Of a stretch of DNA of 64,000 bases, positions 44,992 through 54,729 are shown in pieces. Numbering within the stretch: the first letter of the stretch is position 1; every line of letters starts with the position of its first letter. Source of the DNA: Cyanobacteria bacterium FACHB-471. Its GTDB lineage: Bacteria > Cyanobacteriota > Cyanobacteriia > Elainellales > Elainellaceae. Under the pieces are notes generated by a model. It did not search any database, was not told the origin of the DNA, and was given only the letters and a program-made list of their open reading frames with translations. Position numbers and translations under genes: made by a program. The DNA lies in contig JACJOC010000049.1 of the NCBI GenBank assembly GCA_014695345.1, positions 1 to 64,000 on the forward strand. Direction: 5' to 3'.

Positions 44992-45495
44992 TTAGTTTGA
45001 TATTTGCTTTCTCAATGCTTCTAAGGAAGCCCAACGGCGGTCGGTTGGCGGCTCAACATTTTGGGGATCGATTTGAATCCCAGCACATGCAGCATCACAA
45101 ATTTGGCGCTGCGGAATTTCCAGACAAAGCTGCTCATAGAGCCACTCGTCTGGCTTAAAGTAGCCCTGCGGTGATATCGTCTCCACCAAATCTTCTAGTG
45201 GGACTTCGCGCTCAACCAAAAGCTCATCTTCGTCTTCATCTGGCTCTTCTAACCAAATTAGCTCAACCGGATCAATGGAAAGCCGATGGTTATATTGCTG
45301 AAGGCAGCGATCGCAAGTCAGTGTGACGATCGTCTCTACATGAGCAGAAACCTCCAGGTAATTTCCTCGATGAGTTACTTGCAAGCTTCCCTGAACAGGA
45401 GTCAGGGTTTCTAAAGCTGGAAAATATTCCTTAACCTGAACGTGGTCTGTTTGCTCAAGCGCTTTAGCCAATTGTGGAATGTAAATTGTTTCCAT
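44992..45495 (-). CDS. YceD/DUF177 protein
   Basis: 167 residues with the DUF177 core: LTPVQGSLQVTHRGNYLEVSAHVETIVTLTCDRCLQQY in pieces, and an acidic DEDEDELLVEREVPLEDLVETI segment. Two Cys pairs (LTCDRC; ICDAAC) could bind metal. In other bacteria and plants this family aids 23S rRNA accumulation and is next to rpmF; here it is in the rpmH-rnpA-yidC-jag cluster. Start ATG 45495. Confidence 0.9.
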   Translation of the reverse strand: METIYIPQLAKALEQTDHVQVKEYFPALETLTPVQGSLQVTHRGNYLEVSAHVETIVTLTCDRCLQQYNHRLSIDPVELIWLEEPDEDEDELLVEREVPLEDLVETISPQGYFKPDEWLYEQLCLEIPQRQICDAACAGIQIDPQNVEPPTDRRWASLEALRKQISN

Positions 45496-45675
45496 GAGTG
45501 AGCGATCCTATAAGACCGCCTTTCGCTCAATCAACTATCAATCCTAACAGGTTCGGTCCATTGATGAAATCCAACTCCGCTCATACTTCTAGCAAAATTT
45601 CTAGAAATATCTAAAAACGGAGCTTGGCGAAGTTTTACGCTAGTGACTTCAGATTGCTCTATGTGAAGTACTGTT

Positions 45676-46167
45676 TTAGCTTTGCGAACGGCGAACGACT
45701 AGGCGGCGATCGGGTTCTCGTCCTCGACTGTAAGTTTCTAAATCCTCGAAGGGCTTGAGAAAAGTGTGAACCTGACGGCGCTCAGCAGAAGATAGCGCAA
45801 TCATCTCAAACTCTTCACCTGTTTCACGTACTTTAGCCGCCGCCTGCTCAGCCATTGCCTGTAGCTCGGCTTGCCTCTTAGCACGATAACCATTGAGCTC
45901 AACCGTGTAGGCACACTGCTGATCTTCTGGTTGACCTAGATTAAGGGTTGTGTTGGTTAGGTATTGAACTGCATCTAAAACAGATCCATCTGCACCAACC
46001 AGAGTTTCAATTTGCTCAGAGGTCAGAGGCGCAGAATCAACGACTAACCAATAGCTGCCCTCCTGCTGAATTTGCTCTGCATCCGTACCAACCGTAGCAG
46101 GCAAGCCAGCTAGCCCCAGCAATTTCTCCAACCACTCTTGTCCGCGCCGCAACTGACTCTCATCCAT
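45676..46167 (-). CDS. Jag/KhpB-type RNA-binding protein
   Basis: 163 residues from ATG 46167. A KH domain (about 60-115: LTSEQIETLVGADGSVLDAVQYLTN with the GxDGxxL loop) precedes an R3H-type C-terminus (AALSSAERRQVHTFLKPFEDLETYSRGREPDRRLVV, in pieces). Lies directly after yidC with 9 bases between, as in many bacteria. RNA-binding post-transcriptional regulator affecting cell division or envelope. The usual N-terminal Jag-N domain is short or absent. Confidence 0.9.
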   Translation of the reverse strand: MDESQLRRGQEWLEKLLGLAGLPATVGTDAEQIQQEGSYWLVVDSAPLTSEQIETLVGADGSVLDAVQYLTNTTLNLGQPEDQQCAYTVELNGYRAKRQAELQAMAEQAAAKVRETGEEFEMIALSSAERRQVHTFLKPFEDLETYSRGREPDRRLVVRRSQS

Positions 46168-46176
46168 AAGCAATCA

Positions 46177-47328
46177 TCACGCCTTTTTCTTAGAACGCTT
46201 TGGCTCAAACGGAAGGGATTCTCTACCATCGTCGCTATCGGAAGATTTTCCTGCTGCTTTTTCCTCAGCATCTACAATCTTCTGAAGGTTTTCAGGCAGA
46301 GGTTCTCGCGACAAGATAAACGTTTGCAGCGTTTGAAAAATGTTGGCAATCACCATGTACATCAGTACACCAGCAGGCAGCGGGAAGAATAGGAACATTC
46401 CCGAAAACAGTACAGGCGTAACTTTGTTCACAGCCGTTTGCTGGGGATTGGAGCTAGCTCCTTGTCCAGAAAGCAGCTGGTTGACGTAGAGACTTAACCC
46501 AAAGAAGATCACCATACCGACGATGTCCCAATGGATTGCTCCATCTTCGTCGAAGGCACCAACTCGACCCAGTGCATCGATAAACAGAAATCCTTTATTT
46601 GCAGCCAGACCGGGAACTGTACCTTGAAGGGTTACTTCACCTGGACTGAGAGCTTCTAAGCTCCCGTTTTCGTCAAACCGAACTAGTTCTTCGCCTTTGG
46701 TAACTTTCCAAGCTGGCAAAATTTGCGTTTCTGGGTACTCATCCAAAAGCTGTTTGAGTGGTGTCCCTTCAGCAGTTTGAAATTCAATGCTGGTTTTCTC
46801 GCCTATCGCTAACCGGTTTCCTCCCGGAATTACCGCAGACACAGGAGCATGAATGCCGTCAGCAACGTATATGTTTTGTGGTTTAGTGACAAACGCTTGC
46901 GGCTGGATCTGCTCAATCTGCTCAGATGGGAAAATTTGCAGATTAACGGAATAGTTAATGTCAGAGAAGGGTGATCCACGCAGGGTTGCAAACAGAGCAA
47001 ACAGGATGGGCATTTGTAAAAGAACTGGAAAACACCCTGCTAAGGGATTGCCAAATTCCTTGTAGACCTTGCTCATCTCCTCCTGCTGCTTAGCAGGTTC
47101 CTCTTTGTAGCGCTCCTGGATTTCTTTGACTCGCTTCTGCATCGCGGGCTGAGCGACACGCATCCGCCTCATGCTACGAATTGAGCCTGCGCTAAGAGGA
47201 TAAAGGGCAAAACGAATGACTAATGTCAGAGCCACGATGGCTAGACCATAGCTCGGCACAATCCCGTAGAAAAAATCCAGGATCGGCAGCATCACATTGT
47301 TGGAAAGAAACCCGACACCAAAATCCAT
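46177..47328 (-). CDS. yidC: Membrane protein insertase YidC/Oxa1 family
   Basis: 383 residues inserting proteins in plasma and thylakoid membranes. Membrane segments at about 15-40, 90-110, 265-285, 308-345, with the [21 protein letters not shown] and [36 protein letters not shown] regions in the family order. A 130-residue loop between the second and third helices is typical of cyanobacterial YidC/SLR1471. The C-terminus is basic (PKRSKKKA), as in ribosome-binding YidC. Situated in the rpmH-rnpA cluster. Confidence 0.95.
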   Translation of the reverse strand: MDFGVGFLSNNVMLPILDFFYGIVPSYGLAIVALTLVIRFALYPLSAGSIRSMRRMRVAQPAMQKRVKEIQERYKEEPAKQQEEMSKVYKEFGNPLAGCFPVLLQMPILFALFATLRGSPFSDINYSVNLQIFPSEQIEQIQPQAFVTKPQNIYVADGIHAPVSAVIPGGNRLAIGEKTSIEFQTAEGTPLKQLLDEYPETQILPAWKVTKGEELVRFDENGSLEALSPGEVTLQGTVPGLAANKGFLFIDALGRVGAFDEDGAIHWDIVGMVIFFGLSLYVNQLLSGQGASSNPQQTAVNKVTPVLFSGMFLFFPLPAGVLMYMVIANIFQTLQTFILSREPLPENLQKIVDAEEKAAGKSSDSDDGRESLPFEPKRSKKKA

Positions 47329-47570
47329 GTGCTCTATGTCAACCTACGTACTCTGAGTTACTTGAGTCTAATCTATCTGATTATTAATCAACCTGTAAGT
47401 CAATGGGCATACTGAACAAACACGCTGATTCACTTCAATGGGAGCGTTCAGAGGCAATTTTTGGAAAGGGTAATTGCCGTACATACCATCCCTAAGCGAA
47501 CGTCTAAACCAACCCAGCTAGCAGGAAGTAAGGATGTGTTGTAAACCTATCTAGATCTACTGCTCTCGAC

Positions 47571-47963
47571 TTACTTTCCTAGTGAACCGCTAACCTGCTG
47601 AGCCTTGGTTGACAGATGCTCATTAATGTAATCGTAGAGTTCCCGAAACCGAGGTATAGCTCTGAGTTCTAGGCGGCTACCGTCTTTGAGGGTTACAACC
47701 ATATCGCCCCAAGCGCCCAGTCCGCGAGGAACAGTGACGACCTTAGTAATTTCGGAGTAGATCACATCAGAGCGATCGCGCCCTAGCCATCCTCCTATTA
47801 CTGAGATTCGGCGGTCTGTGATCCGATAGCGCAGCCAAAGGGCACGAACAATTGCGCCAACTGTCAGTGGCAAGCATATAACTGTCAAGCCAAGCAGCAG
47901 ATTAATTATTAGATCACCGATATGGGGACCACCCTCAAAGAACACCTCTTCCTTAATGCCCAT
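47571..47963 (-). CDS. PH domain-containing membrane protein
   Basis: 130 residues: one or two N-terminal helices (about 15-42: GDLIINLLLGLTVICLPLTVGAIVRAL in pieces) and a bacterial PH-like domain (about 45-115: YRITDRRISVIGGWLGRDRSDVIYSEITKV in pieces). A conserved neighbour of rnpA and yidC in cyanobacteria. It overlaps rnpA by 11 bases, so its translation is coupled. Confidence 0.88.
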   Translation of the reverse strand: MGIKEEVFFEGGPHIGDLIINLLLGLTVICLPLTVGAIVRALWLRYRITDRRISVIGGWLGRDRSDVIYSEITKVVTVPRGLGAWGDMVVTLKDGSRLELRAIPRFRELYDYINEHLSTKAQQVSGSLGK

Positions 47964-48354
47964 CCACGACCTCAGTTTTTTTTAATAACTGTTCTAATTC
48001 TTGCAGAAGTTGCCCATAATCGCACTGACTCGCAGGCGGTTTCACCACGATTACAATCTGCCAACCTTGAAGCATTTCAGGTAAAAGCTGCTGCATCGCT
48101 GACCGAATTCGTCGCTTAATTCGATTACGGACAACGGCCCGCTTACTCACTTTTTGGCTAATCGAAATGCCAATTTGGGTGAATGGTACTCTCCCAGATT
48201 GCATAAGGGCCGCTTCGCCTTCGCAGTTTGCTTTGGGCGATCGCCGCTTTAACGCTATCAGGGTGAGGTGAGGAGTAGAACGCCGCAGACCCGATCGATA
48301 AACTGCGCCAAAATCTTGGCGATGTCGAAGTCGATGAACCTTGGGCAAAGCCAC
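47953..48354 (-). CDS. rnpA: Ribonuclease P protein component
   Basis: 133 residues from GTG 48354. The RNase P protein assists tRNA 5' processing. The conserved RNA-binding part VSKRAVVRNRIKRRIR is present, with basic N-terminus LPKVHRLRHRQDFGAVYRSG. rpmH lies just upstream on the same strand. Overlaps the PH-domain gene by 11 bases. Confidence 0.95.
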   Translation of the reverse strand: MALPKVHRLRHRQDFGAVYRSGLRRSTPHLTLIALKRRSPKANCEGEAALMQSGRVPFTQIGISISQKVSKRAVVRNRIKRRIRSAMQQLLPEMLQGWQIVIVVKPPASQCDYGQLLQELEQLLKKTEVVDGH

Positions 48355-48406
48355 TTTTACACCACTTACGTTGCTTTAACGCAGGTTTGCACTGAACGCA
48401 CAAATC

Positions 48407-48547
48407 CTAGCTGACTGAAAGTCTCAAGCGCCCTTTCCGCCGTCTTGCTTTGATAACGCGCCGCCCAGTTTGAGTGCGCATTCTGGCTCTAAATCCAGAA
48501 GTTCTTTTCCGCTTACGGCTAGTGCCGCCCAAGGTTCGCTTAGTCAT
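48407..48547 (-). CDS. rpmH: 50S ribosomal protein L34
   Basis: 46 residues, ATG 48547 to TAG 48407: [20 protein letters not shown] then [20 protein letters not shown] and LRLSVS. The rest is a typical L34: R-M-R-T-x-x-G-R-x-V-I-x-x-R-R-x-K-G-R. It starts the rpmH-rnpA-PH-yidC-jag-yceD cluster. Too short for many gene callers. Confidence 0.97.
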   Translation of the reverse strand: MTKRTLGGTSRKRKRTSGFRARMRTQTGRRVIKARRRKGRLRLSVS

Positions 48548-48679
48548 ACGAAACTACTCCAAACTTCTTCACAATCAAAAACCCACAGTCCACCATCATA
48601 TCACCTCAGGCAACAGTGAAAACCCCTTTAAACTGAATCTAAGCTAGATATTGGAAAGCTAACTAACCCAAACAGCAAG

Positions 48680-48703
48680 AACCGCTAGAGCAATCTAGCG
48701 GTT
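48680..48703 (-). terminator. Hairpin after the DUF2808 gene
   Basis: 10-bp perfect stem AACCGCTAGA/TCTAGCGGTT with GCAA loop, downstream of the DUF2808 gene on the minus strand and upstream of rpmH. The T-tail is weak. Confidence 0.55.
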
Positions 48704-48811
48704 TAAGGGGTGTCGTTAACGTGAGGCAGAACTGAACTATTAGATGCAATTCGTATGCTTGAAGAGACGTAACGAATTGCCTTTATACGAGCAGTACCCA
48801 CAGCAGGTTAA

Positions 48812-49351
48812 TTACGATCTGCCAATAGTCACGATCCAGGTGCCAACATAACGCAGTAGTGGTAGATCTCCGGGAGAACGAACTAGACAGTTGAAATAGT
48901 GAGTGCCAGAAAAATTAGGGTTTCGGACGTTAGAGAAGACTAACTCAACCCGTGTTCGAGAAGGAACAGGCTCTTCTGGATAAATCTCGATGACGCGATT
49001 TTCCTCGTCCCAGGTGACTTCGCTGAGGGGAATGCTATCGCCGTCAATGCGAATCTCAATTTCGTCTGGATCAAATGTGCCCCTGTAAGTGTCGGGGTAG
49101 GTGATGGCAAATTGGGCCACCGCTAGCTCCATTTTGTCAGCAGGAACCCGAAGACGGTAACGATCAAAGCGGTTAGGTTCGCCATCATAATCAAGGCGAT
49201 AGCCTAGCTGGTACTCTCGGTCAACTCCGCTAAAAATGGTCAGCCCTTGCGTACCTTGAGCTAGACCAACAGCAGAAACCCCCGCCACTAGACAGCTTGT
49301 GGCTGCAAAAACCGAGAGTAGACGACGGATGGATGAGCCTTTGGAAGACAT
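48812..49351 (-). CDS. Exported DUF2808-type protein
   Basis: 179 residues from ATG 49351 (AGGTG lies at a good distance). A signal peptide ends near GLAQG. The mature part has YQLGYRLDYDGEPNRFDRYRL (in pieces) and ITYPDTYRGTFDPDEIEI, the hallmark of DUF2808, a family I know only from cyanobacteria, with unknown role. Single Cys (YFNCLVR). Its promoter would be in the long region to the right. Confidence 0.88.
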   Translation of the reverse strand: MSSKGSSIRRLLSVFAATSCLVAGVSAVGLAQGTQGLTIFSGVDREYQLGYRLDYDGEPNRFDRYRLRVPADKMELAVAQFAITYPDTYRGTFDPDEIEIRIDGDSIPLSEVTWDEENRVIEIYPEEPVPSRTRVELVFSNVRNPNFSGTHYFNCLVRSPGDLPLLRYVGTWIVTIGRS

Positions 49352-50533
49352 GAACCTTACACCTGAATAATAATATTTAACGATCTGGATCACAGAACTT
49401 CACCAACTCTGACTTTAGCAGGCTTGGCATAGCATTTGGATAATTCACTAGCTGATCGACGCAATCGGGCAGAAAAAGTGCCGCGATCTAAACTTTGTCT
49501 AGCTACATCTAGTATGTCTCAATTTTTATCCTTAGCTTCTGTGCTCAAGCATGAGTAGTTCGGGTAATAGGAGCGATCGCCAGCGTATGACGAAATGTAG
49601 TCGAACGTAAATATTCTCATCAAGAAGTAATGCTGAAATGGTCAAAAGAATTTGATATTTTAATCCACTCTTGTTTCGGTCGAATTGTTTCTTGTTTGAG
49701 CACTTTTATAAAAAATTGAAGTATCAGCTTCCTTCAGAATTACCAAGGTTCCGTTAAACACGGGCTTATAGGGTATTTAGTGAAGACTCTCAGACTAAGT
49801 TAGGTTTAAAGGCAGCTTTTAGAGAATGAGGGCAGCAGTACAAAAGCCTGGAAGACCCTGAAACGCTGGCTCCACAATTCTCCGGTTCGAAGAGTCTAGT
49901 CCTTCTACCAGTAGGAACTAAGGGCTATAGACACAAGAATTTACGTGATCTATAAGACAAGTTGAAGATATAGATTGACTTCAAAGAATCCATCTAAGAT
50001 GCATAACGATCTGTACACATTATCCGCAACGGACATTGTTCAGATCTAAAAATCTACTTGGATCTCCATGAACAAAGTTCTCAGCTTAAATATTCGCCAG
50101 GTATTAATAAGTTGCGCTTACGAAACCGACTACATCTAGCTAGATCAATTACATTTAGATCAAGTAGAGCAGGCAAGTTCGCAGGACTGGGAACAAAACG
50201 TTAAAGATGTGAGCGAGTCAATTAGTGCGAGTCAGTCAGTGTAATTCACAGCTACATCTCTTTTAAGTGAAAACTTCTAGCCAACAGGGTTGCTTAAGAC
50301 TTTGCAAGTGAGCAAACAGAGGCAGCGGAGAGGCTTCAGGGGTAATTTGGCTCTGCTCCTTACTAGCTCTAAGGCAGGAACTTTTTAAGAAGCATAAATT
50401 CAGGGCTATTTCGATAGCTCGTGCTTCTGGCAGCAAAGGCGGTCAGTTTCAGCCGCATAGTGCAGTGCGTTGAACAACAAAAATAACTGCTTTTGTTGAT
50501 TGTTTGAATTCACAACATGATTAAGGAGAATTC
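49352..50533. other. Long region without a recognised gene, upstream of pntA
   Basis: 1182 bases with stops in all frames. A short open piece near 49812-49900 ends STKAWKTLKRWLHN and is not a known protein. There is GGGAGC-like content but no tRNA, terminator or RNA family that I can see, apart from AAGGAG at 50523-50528, the pntA ribosome site. The size suggests a long leader, small RNAs or a decayed gene. Confidence 0.5.
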
Positions 50534-51703
50534 ATGAAGATAGCGATCGCCAAAGAAATTGAGGTTGGAGAGCGTCGGGTCGCTGTGATCCCCGATACGG
50601 TTGCTCGTTTGGTGAAGCAGGGCTTAGAGGTTTTGGTAGAGGCTGGGGCAGGAGAGCGAGCCTATTTTCCCGATGCTGACTATGAGGCGGCAGGCGCAAG
50701 AATTGTCCAAGATGCAACTCAACTTTGGGGTGAAGCCGACATTTTGCTAAAAGTTGGACCACCGCAAGAGCGGGAGAATGGACAGCTTGAGGTTAATTTG
50801 TTGCGAGAAGGGGCTGTTCTGATCAGTTTCCTAAATCCCTTGGGAACGCCTGAAGTGATTCAACATTTAGCTGAGCGCAAAGTAACAGCTTTCAGCATGG
50901 AGATGATCCCCCGTACCAGTCGGGCCCAAAGTATGGATGCCCTCTCTTCTCAGGCTGGGGTGGCAGGTTACAAAGCGACTTTGATCGCAGCAGCGGCCCT
51001 ACCCAAGTTCTTCCCAATGCTGACAACCGCAGCCGGAACGATCGCTCCAGCAAAGGTGTTTGTCATGGGGGCTGGAGTCGCCGGATTGCAGGCGATCGCC
51101 ACTGCCCGTCGTTTGGGCGCAGTGGTCGAAGCCTTTGATATTCGTCCGGCGGTAAAAGAAGAGGTGCAAAGTCTAGGTGCCAAATTTGTTGAGGTGAAGC
51201 TAGAAGAAGACACCGTTGCAGCAGGTGGCTATGCCAAAGAAGTTTCAGAAGCAGCTAAGCAGCGATCGCGCGAAGTCGTTACCGAACACGTTCGCCAATC
51301 TGATGTCGTAATCACGACGGCTCAGGTACCTGGGAAAAAAGCACCTCTGCTCGTCACCGAAGAAATGGTCAACCAGATGAAACCGGGCTCTGTAATCGTT
51401 GACCTGGCAGCAGATCAAGGTGGCAACTGCGCCTGCACTGAACCGGGCAAAGACGTAGTGCATCACGGAGTCACCATCATCGGGACGATCAACTTGCCTG
51501 CATCCATGCCGATTCATGCTAGCCAGATGTACGCCAAAAACTTGCTGACGTTGGTGCAGTACCTCGTCAAAGATGGCGCACTGCAACTCAACTTTGACGA
51601 CGACATTGTGAACAGCGCTTGCGTTGTCCACGCTGGAGAAATTCGTAATCAACGGGTACGTGAAGCTCTGGGGGTCCCTAGTCCTCAACCTTCAGCGCTG
51701 TAA
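50534..51703 (+). CDS. NAD(P) transhydrogenase subunit alpha, dI domain (PntA1)
   Basis: 389 residues: the soluble NAD(H)-binding domain I of proton-translocating transhydrogenase, related to alanine dehydrogenase. EMIPRTSRAQSMDALSSQ, AAGTIAPAKVFVMGAGVAGLQAIATARRLGA (Rossmann) and DQGGNCACTEPG are the conserved segments. AAGGAG precedes ATG 50534. In cyanobacteria PntA is split, and the membrane part (domain II) is encoded by the next gene. Couples NADH/NADPH exchange to proton movement, probably in the thylakoid or plasma membrane. Confidence 0.95.
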   Translation: MKIAIAKEIEVGERRVAVIPDTVARLVKQGLEVLVEAGAGERAYFPDADYEAAGARIVQDATQLWGEADILLKVGPPQERENGQLEVNLLREGAVLISFLNPLGTPEVIQHLAERKVTAFSMEMIPRTSRAQSMDALSSQAGVAGYKATLIAAAALPKFFPMLTTAAGTIAPAKVFVMGAGVAGLQAIATARRLGAVVEAFDIRPAVKEEVQSLGAKFVEVKLEEDTVAAGGYAKEVSEAAKQRSREVVTEHVRQSDVVITTAQVPGKKAPLLVTEEMVNQMKPGSVIVDLAADQGGNCACTEPGKDVVHHGVTIIGTINLPASMPIHASQMYAKNLLTLVQYLVKDGALQLNFDDDIVNSACVVHAGEIRNQRVREALGVPSPQPSAL

Positions 51704-51747
51704 GAAGTTTGCGAGAAATGTGTTTGTAAGTAGGAATTTTTGACTTT

Positions 51748-52041
51748 ATGGCAGCAGGATTACTGACTGGTCTGGTTGTATTTGTCTTAGCCTCGTTCGT
51801 TGGGTTTGAAGTGATCAATAAGGTGCCGCCAACCCTGCACACACCCCTGATGTCGGGTGCGAACGCGATCTCTGGAATTGCTGTAATTGGCGCAGTGCTA
51901 ATTGCTGGAGCTCAAGAGTGGAACGTCACCGTCATTTTGGGCTTGATCGCAGTGGTTTTGGCAACCGTCAACGTTGTGGGCGGTTTTCTGGTGACCGATC
52001 GGATGTTGCAAATGTTTAAGAAGAAAGAGGTGAAGGCATGA
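51748..52041 (+). CDS. NAD(P) transhydrogenase subunit alpha, membrane part (PntA2)
   Basis: 97 residues with three hydrophobic helices (about 3-22, 38-56, 62-82). TLHTPLMSGANAISGIAVIGA is the conserved motif of the PntA C-terminal membrane domain. Its stop overlaps the pntB start (ATGA), a coupled arrangement. Forms the membrane channel with PntB. Confidence 0.94.
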   Translation: MAAGLLTGLVVFVLASFVGFEVINKVPPTLHTPLMSGANAISGIAVIGAVLIAGAQEWNVTVILGLIAVVLATVNVVGGFLVTDRMLQMFKKKEVKA

Positions 52042-53453
52042 ACAGCGGGTTTACAGAGTTTTTGCCAACTGGAATTGAAATTACTTACTTGGTTGCAGCT
52101 TCCCTATTTATTGTTGGGTTAAAACAATTGGGTTCACCTGCCACTGCGCGTCGGGGAAACCTGATTGCAGCGATCGGGATGTTTCTGGCAGTTGTTGCCA
52201 CCCTGCTGAATCAGTCGGTGTTGAATTACCAGATGATTTTGCTGGGTGTGGTGATTGGATCATTGGTCGGGGCGATCGCTGCTCAAAGAGTCGAAATGAC
52301 CGCCATGCCTCAAATGGTGGGTTTGCTCAACGGCTTAGGCGGTGCAGCTTCTACCCTGATCGCAGTCGGTGAATATTGGCGGCTCATGGGTCTCGGCGAA
52401 ACCATTCCACTAGATGCCACCATCACCGTTATTCTTAGCGTTTTGATCGGCAACATTACCCTCACGGGCAGCTTCCTGGCGTTCGCCAAATTGCAAGGTC
52501 TGGTCAGCGGTTCCCCGGTTACCTATCCGCTTCAGCAACCGATCAACGTTCTCTTGCTGATTGGCTTCCTAGCAGGTAGTGCCTACTTAGTTGCGACAGC
52601 CCCCGACCCAACTGTCTTCCTGGTCATTAATGGAATCTCTCTGCTTTTGGGAGTACTGTTTGTGCTGCCTATCGGTGGCGCAGATATGCCAGTCGTCATC
52701 TCGCTGTTGAACTCCTTCTCCGGCTTGGCAGCCAGTGCCGCAGGCTTTGTCCTGATGAACAACATGCTGATCATTGCAGGGGCACTGGTTGGCGCTTCAG
52801 GTATCATCCTGACGCAAATTATGTGTAAAGCGATGAACCGCTCCATTGCTAGCGTTTTGTTTGGCGCATTTGGTGGCGCTACCAAGGCGACCGGGGGAGC
52901 TAGCGGCACTCAGCAAGACAAAATTGTTCGTTCAATTGGAGCTGAGGAAGGCGCAATGATGTTGGGCTATGCCCGATCGGTAGTAATTGTGCCTGGATAT
53001 GGCATGGCAGTTGCTCAGGCCCAGCACACCGTTAGAGAACTGGCAGACCAGCTAGAAAAGATGGGGGTCGAGGTCAAGTATGCAATTCACCCAGTTGCCG
53101 GACGAATGCCCGGTCATATGAACGTACTGTTAGCCGAGGCAAATGTTCCTTATCCTCAGCTTCATGACATGGATGACATCAACCCAGAATTTGAGCGTAC
53201 TGATGTCGCCCTTGTAATTGGGGCAAACGATGTGGTGAATCCTGCTGCACGAAGTGATGCCAACAGCCCAATCTATGGAATGCCAATTCTAGAGGTAGAT
53301 AAAGCTCAGCACACCATCGTAATTAAGCGGGGCATGAGCGCTGGTTTTGCGGGTGTTGAAAACGAGCTGTTTTATAAAGACAAAACCATGATGCTGTTTG
53401 GCGGTGCCAAAGACGTGGTGGCTCAGCTTGTGTCTGAGGTAAAGCAACTGTAA
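52038..53453 (+). CDS. pntB: NAD(P) transhydrogenase subunit beta
   Basis: 471 residues. Nine hydrophobic segments (about 1-290), including GNITLTGSFLAFAKLQG and MPVVISLLNSFSGLAASAAGF, lead to the NADP(H)-binding domain III (about 300-471: IVPGYGMAVAQAQH, HPVAGRMPGHMNVLLAEA, MPILEVDKA, KRGMSAGFAGVENELFY). Complete. ATG 52038 overlaps the PntA2 stop by four bases. With the two alpha pieces it forms the energy-linked NADPH-generating enzyme. Confidence 0.96.
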   Translation: MNSGFTEFLPTGIEITYLVAASLFIVGLKQLGSPATARRGNLIAAIGMFLAVVATLLNQSVLNYQMILLGVVIGSLVGAIAAQRVEMTAMPQMVGLLNGLGGAASTLIAVGEYWRLMGLGETIPLDATITVILSVLIGNITLTGSFLAFAKLQGLVSGSPVTYPLQQPINVLLLIGFLAGSAYLVATAPDPTVFLVINGISLLLGVLFVLPIGGADMPVVISLLNSFSGLAASAAGFVLMNNMLIIAGALVGASGIILTQIMCKAMNRSIASVLFGAFGGATKATGGASGTQQDKIVRSIGAEEGAMMLGYARSVVIVPGYGMAVAQAQHTVRELADQLEKMGVEVKYAIHPVAGRMPGHMNVLLAEANVPYPQLHDMDDINPEFERTDVALVIGANDVVNPAARSDANSPIYGMPILEVDKAQHTIVIKRGMSAGFAGVENELFYKDKTMMLFGGAKDVVAQLVSEVKQL

Positions 53454-53874
53454 GCAAAAGCGCTTACAGAAGCGGAGCCTCCCGAAGTGAATCGCTCTTA
53501 AAAGCGTGGCGTTCGGATTAAAACTAACGGCAGATAGCGCGTGAAGTTTGCCGGATGCCGCGCCTTTACGGTTTCGTTCAAATCAGACTTAACCAATAGA
53601 GCAGAAATAAGGAAGAACTTATAGTAAATAGCTAAATGTCGAGGGTTTAGTTATGAAGCTGGAACTCTCAGCGATGGGATATTTTGGGCGATCGCGATAT
53701 TTATGATCATTTACTAATCTCGTTTGCTAAATAACGTTACGAGTCCTGTACTCGTAACGTTATTTTTGCCGGTTAGACTGCTGAGATGACTACAATCAAA
53801 AACAACCTGGAGGAGTAGTCTAGGGAAAATCTAGAGGAGTTCGCGGGTGAGATGATCCCGAAGCGAATAAATCT
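53454..53874. other. Intergenic region with orphan terminator
   Basis: 421 bases between pntB and the SRPBCC gene. A strong hairpin at 53729-53765 lies 276 bases after the pntB stop. A 17-codon ORF at 53653 (MKLELSAMGYFG...) is the only open piece with a start; not supported as a gene. Confidence 0.5.
53729..53769 (+). terminator. Strong intrinsic terminator downstream of pntB
   Basis: 16-bp perfect stem AAATAACGTTACGAGT (53729-53744) with 53750-53765, loop CCTGT, ending in TTTTT. It is far from pntB, so it may end a separate short transcript. Confidence 0.88.
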
Positions 53875-54513
53875 ATGATGCGATCTGTTAGTGGCTGGTT
53901 GCGCGAGGAGTTGTCAATGTTGAGCTTTTGGGTTCGATTTGTCCACCGAGATTCACCTCGGGTCCGTTCCCTCGTTGGAACTTATCAGGCTATTAGCTCA
54001 GCATCAGTCGATGCGTTGTGGCAGAAAGTCGTCAATCTGGCGGATGTGTCCTGGCACCCGCTCCTCGCTAGCACCAATGCGCCTAAAGGATTGATCCCCA
54101 AACCAGGGCTAATTTATCAGGCGGTGACTCGGCGATTTCCGATTCCGATTCAGATTTTTGTGGAGCGAGTATCGCCCAGAGAGCTTTTGAGCGTCAGGAT
54201 TTTAGCAATTCCTGGAGTTGAGGAACGGGTGACTTATAAGGTCGAATCTACAGTTTGTGGAACTCGTGTATCCTACTCTGTTACGCTCAAAGGCTGGCTT
54301 TCTCCAGTTGTATGGTCATTTATTCGCCCTTACGCTTCTAGAGTCGCGGCGGAACTGGCCCATGCAGTAGAGCAAGAAATTCAAGCGATGCGAAGCAGTT
54401 CCCCATCTGGGGTAATTGCCCCCTCTACTGCTCCTAAGCCAATCAACAACGGCTTTCAAGATCTTTTGAGCGTTGTGGCGTTAGTTTGCGGAACTGGCTA
54501 TTTAATGCACTAA
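53875..54513 (+). CDS. SRPBCC-type protein, unknown ligand
   Basis: 212 residues from ATG 53875 (ATG 53878 also in frame). The centre (about 45-170: ISSASVDALWQKVVNLADVSWHP, GLIYQAVTRRFPIPIQIFVERVSP, VESTVCGTRVSYSVTLKGWLSP in pieces) has the START/polyketide-cyclase helix-grip pattern: a cavity protein that binds a hydrophobic ligand. The C-terminus has a hydrophobic segment (VVALVCGTGYLM) that may anchor it to a membrane. No partner gene indicates the ligand. Confidence 0.8.
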   Translation: MMRSVSGWLREELSMLSFWVRFVHRDSPRVRSLVGTYQAISSASVDALWQKVVNLADVSWHPLLASTNAPKGLIPKPGLIYQAVTRRFPIPIQIFVERVSPRELLSVRILAIPGVEERVTYKVESTVCGTRVSYSVTLKGWLSPVVWSFIRPYASRVAAELAHAVEQEIQAMRSSSPSGVIAPSTAPKPINNGFQDLLSVVALVCGTGYLMH

Positions 54514-54729
54514 GCAGGGGAAAGGGAAAAAGCAGCCAGATGTGAGTCTGTTTTTGCTGATTTGACTGCGTCAGCGCTGAATGGTGTTTTAGCGTTTGAT
54601 GGCGATCGCTTACCTAGCCCAGCCGTAAGTTGTCAGACAGCCCAGTTAACCTACACCTGCTAACGGTAAGATCAACTCGTAGGAAGAAATCACTAAACGA
54701 CCCTGCACTTGAGACGGGTGGAGAATACG

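Noticed and set aside
49812-49900. Possible transposase remnant (STKAWKTLKRWLHN)
   Set aside because: Too short; upstream frame has stops and no terminal inverted repeats were found.
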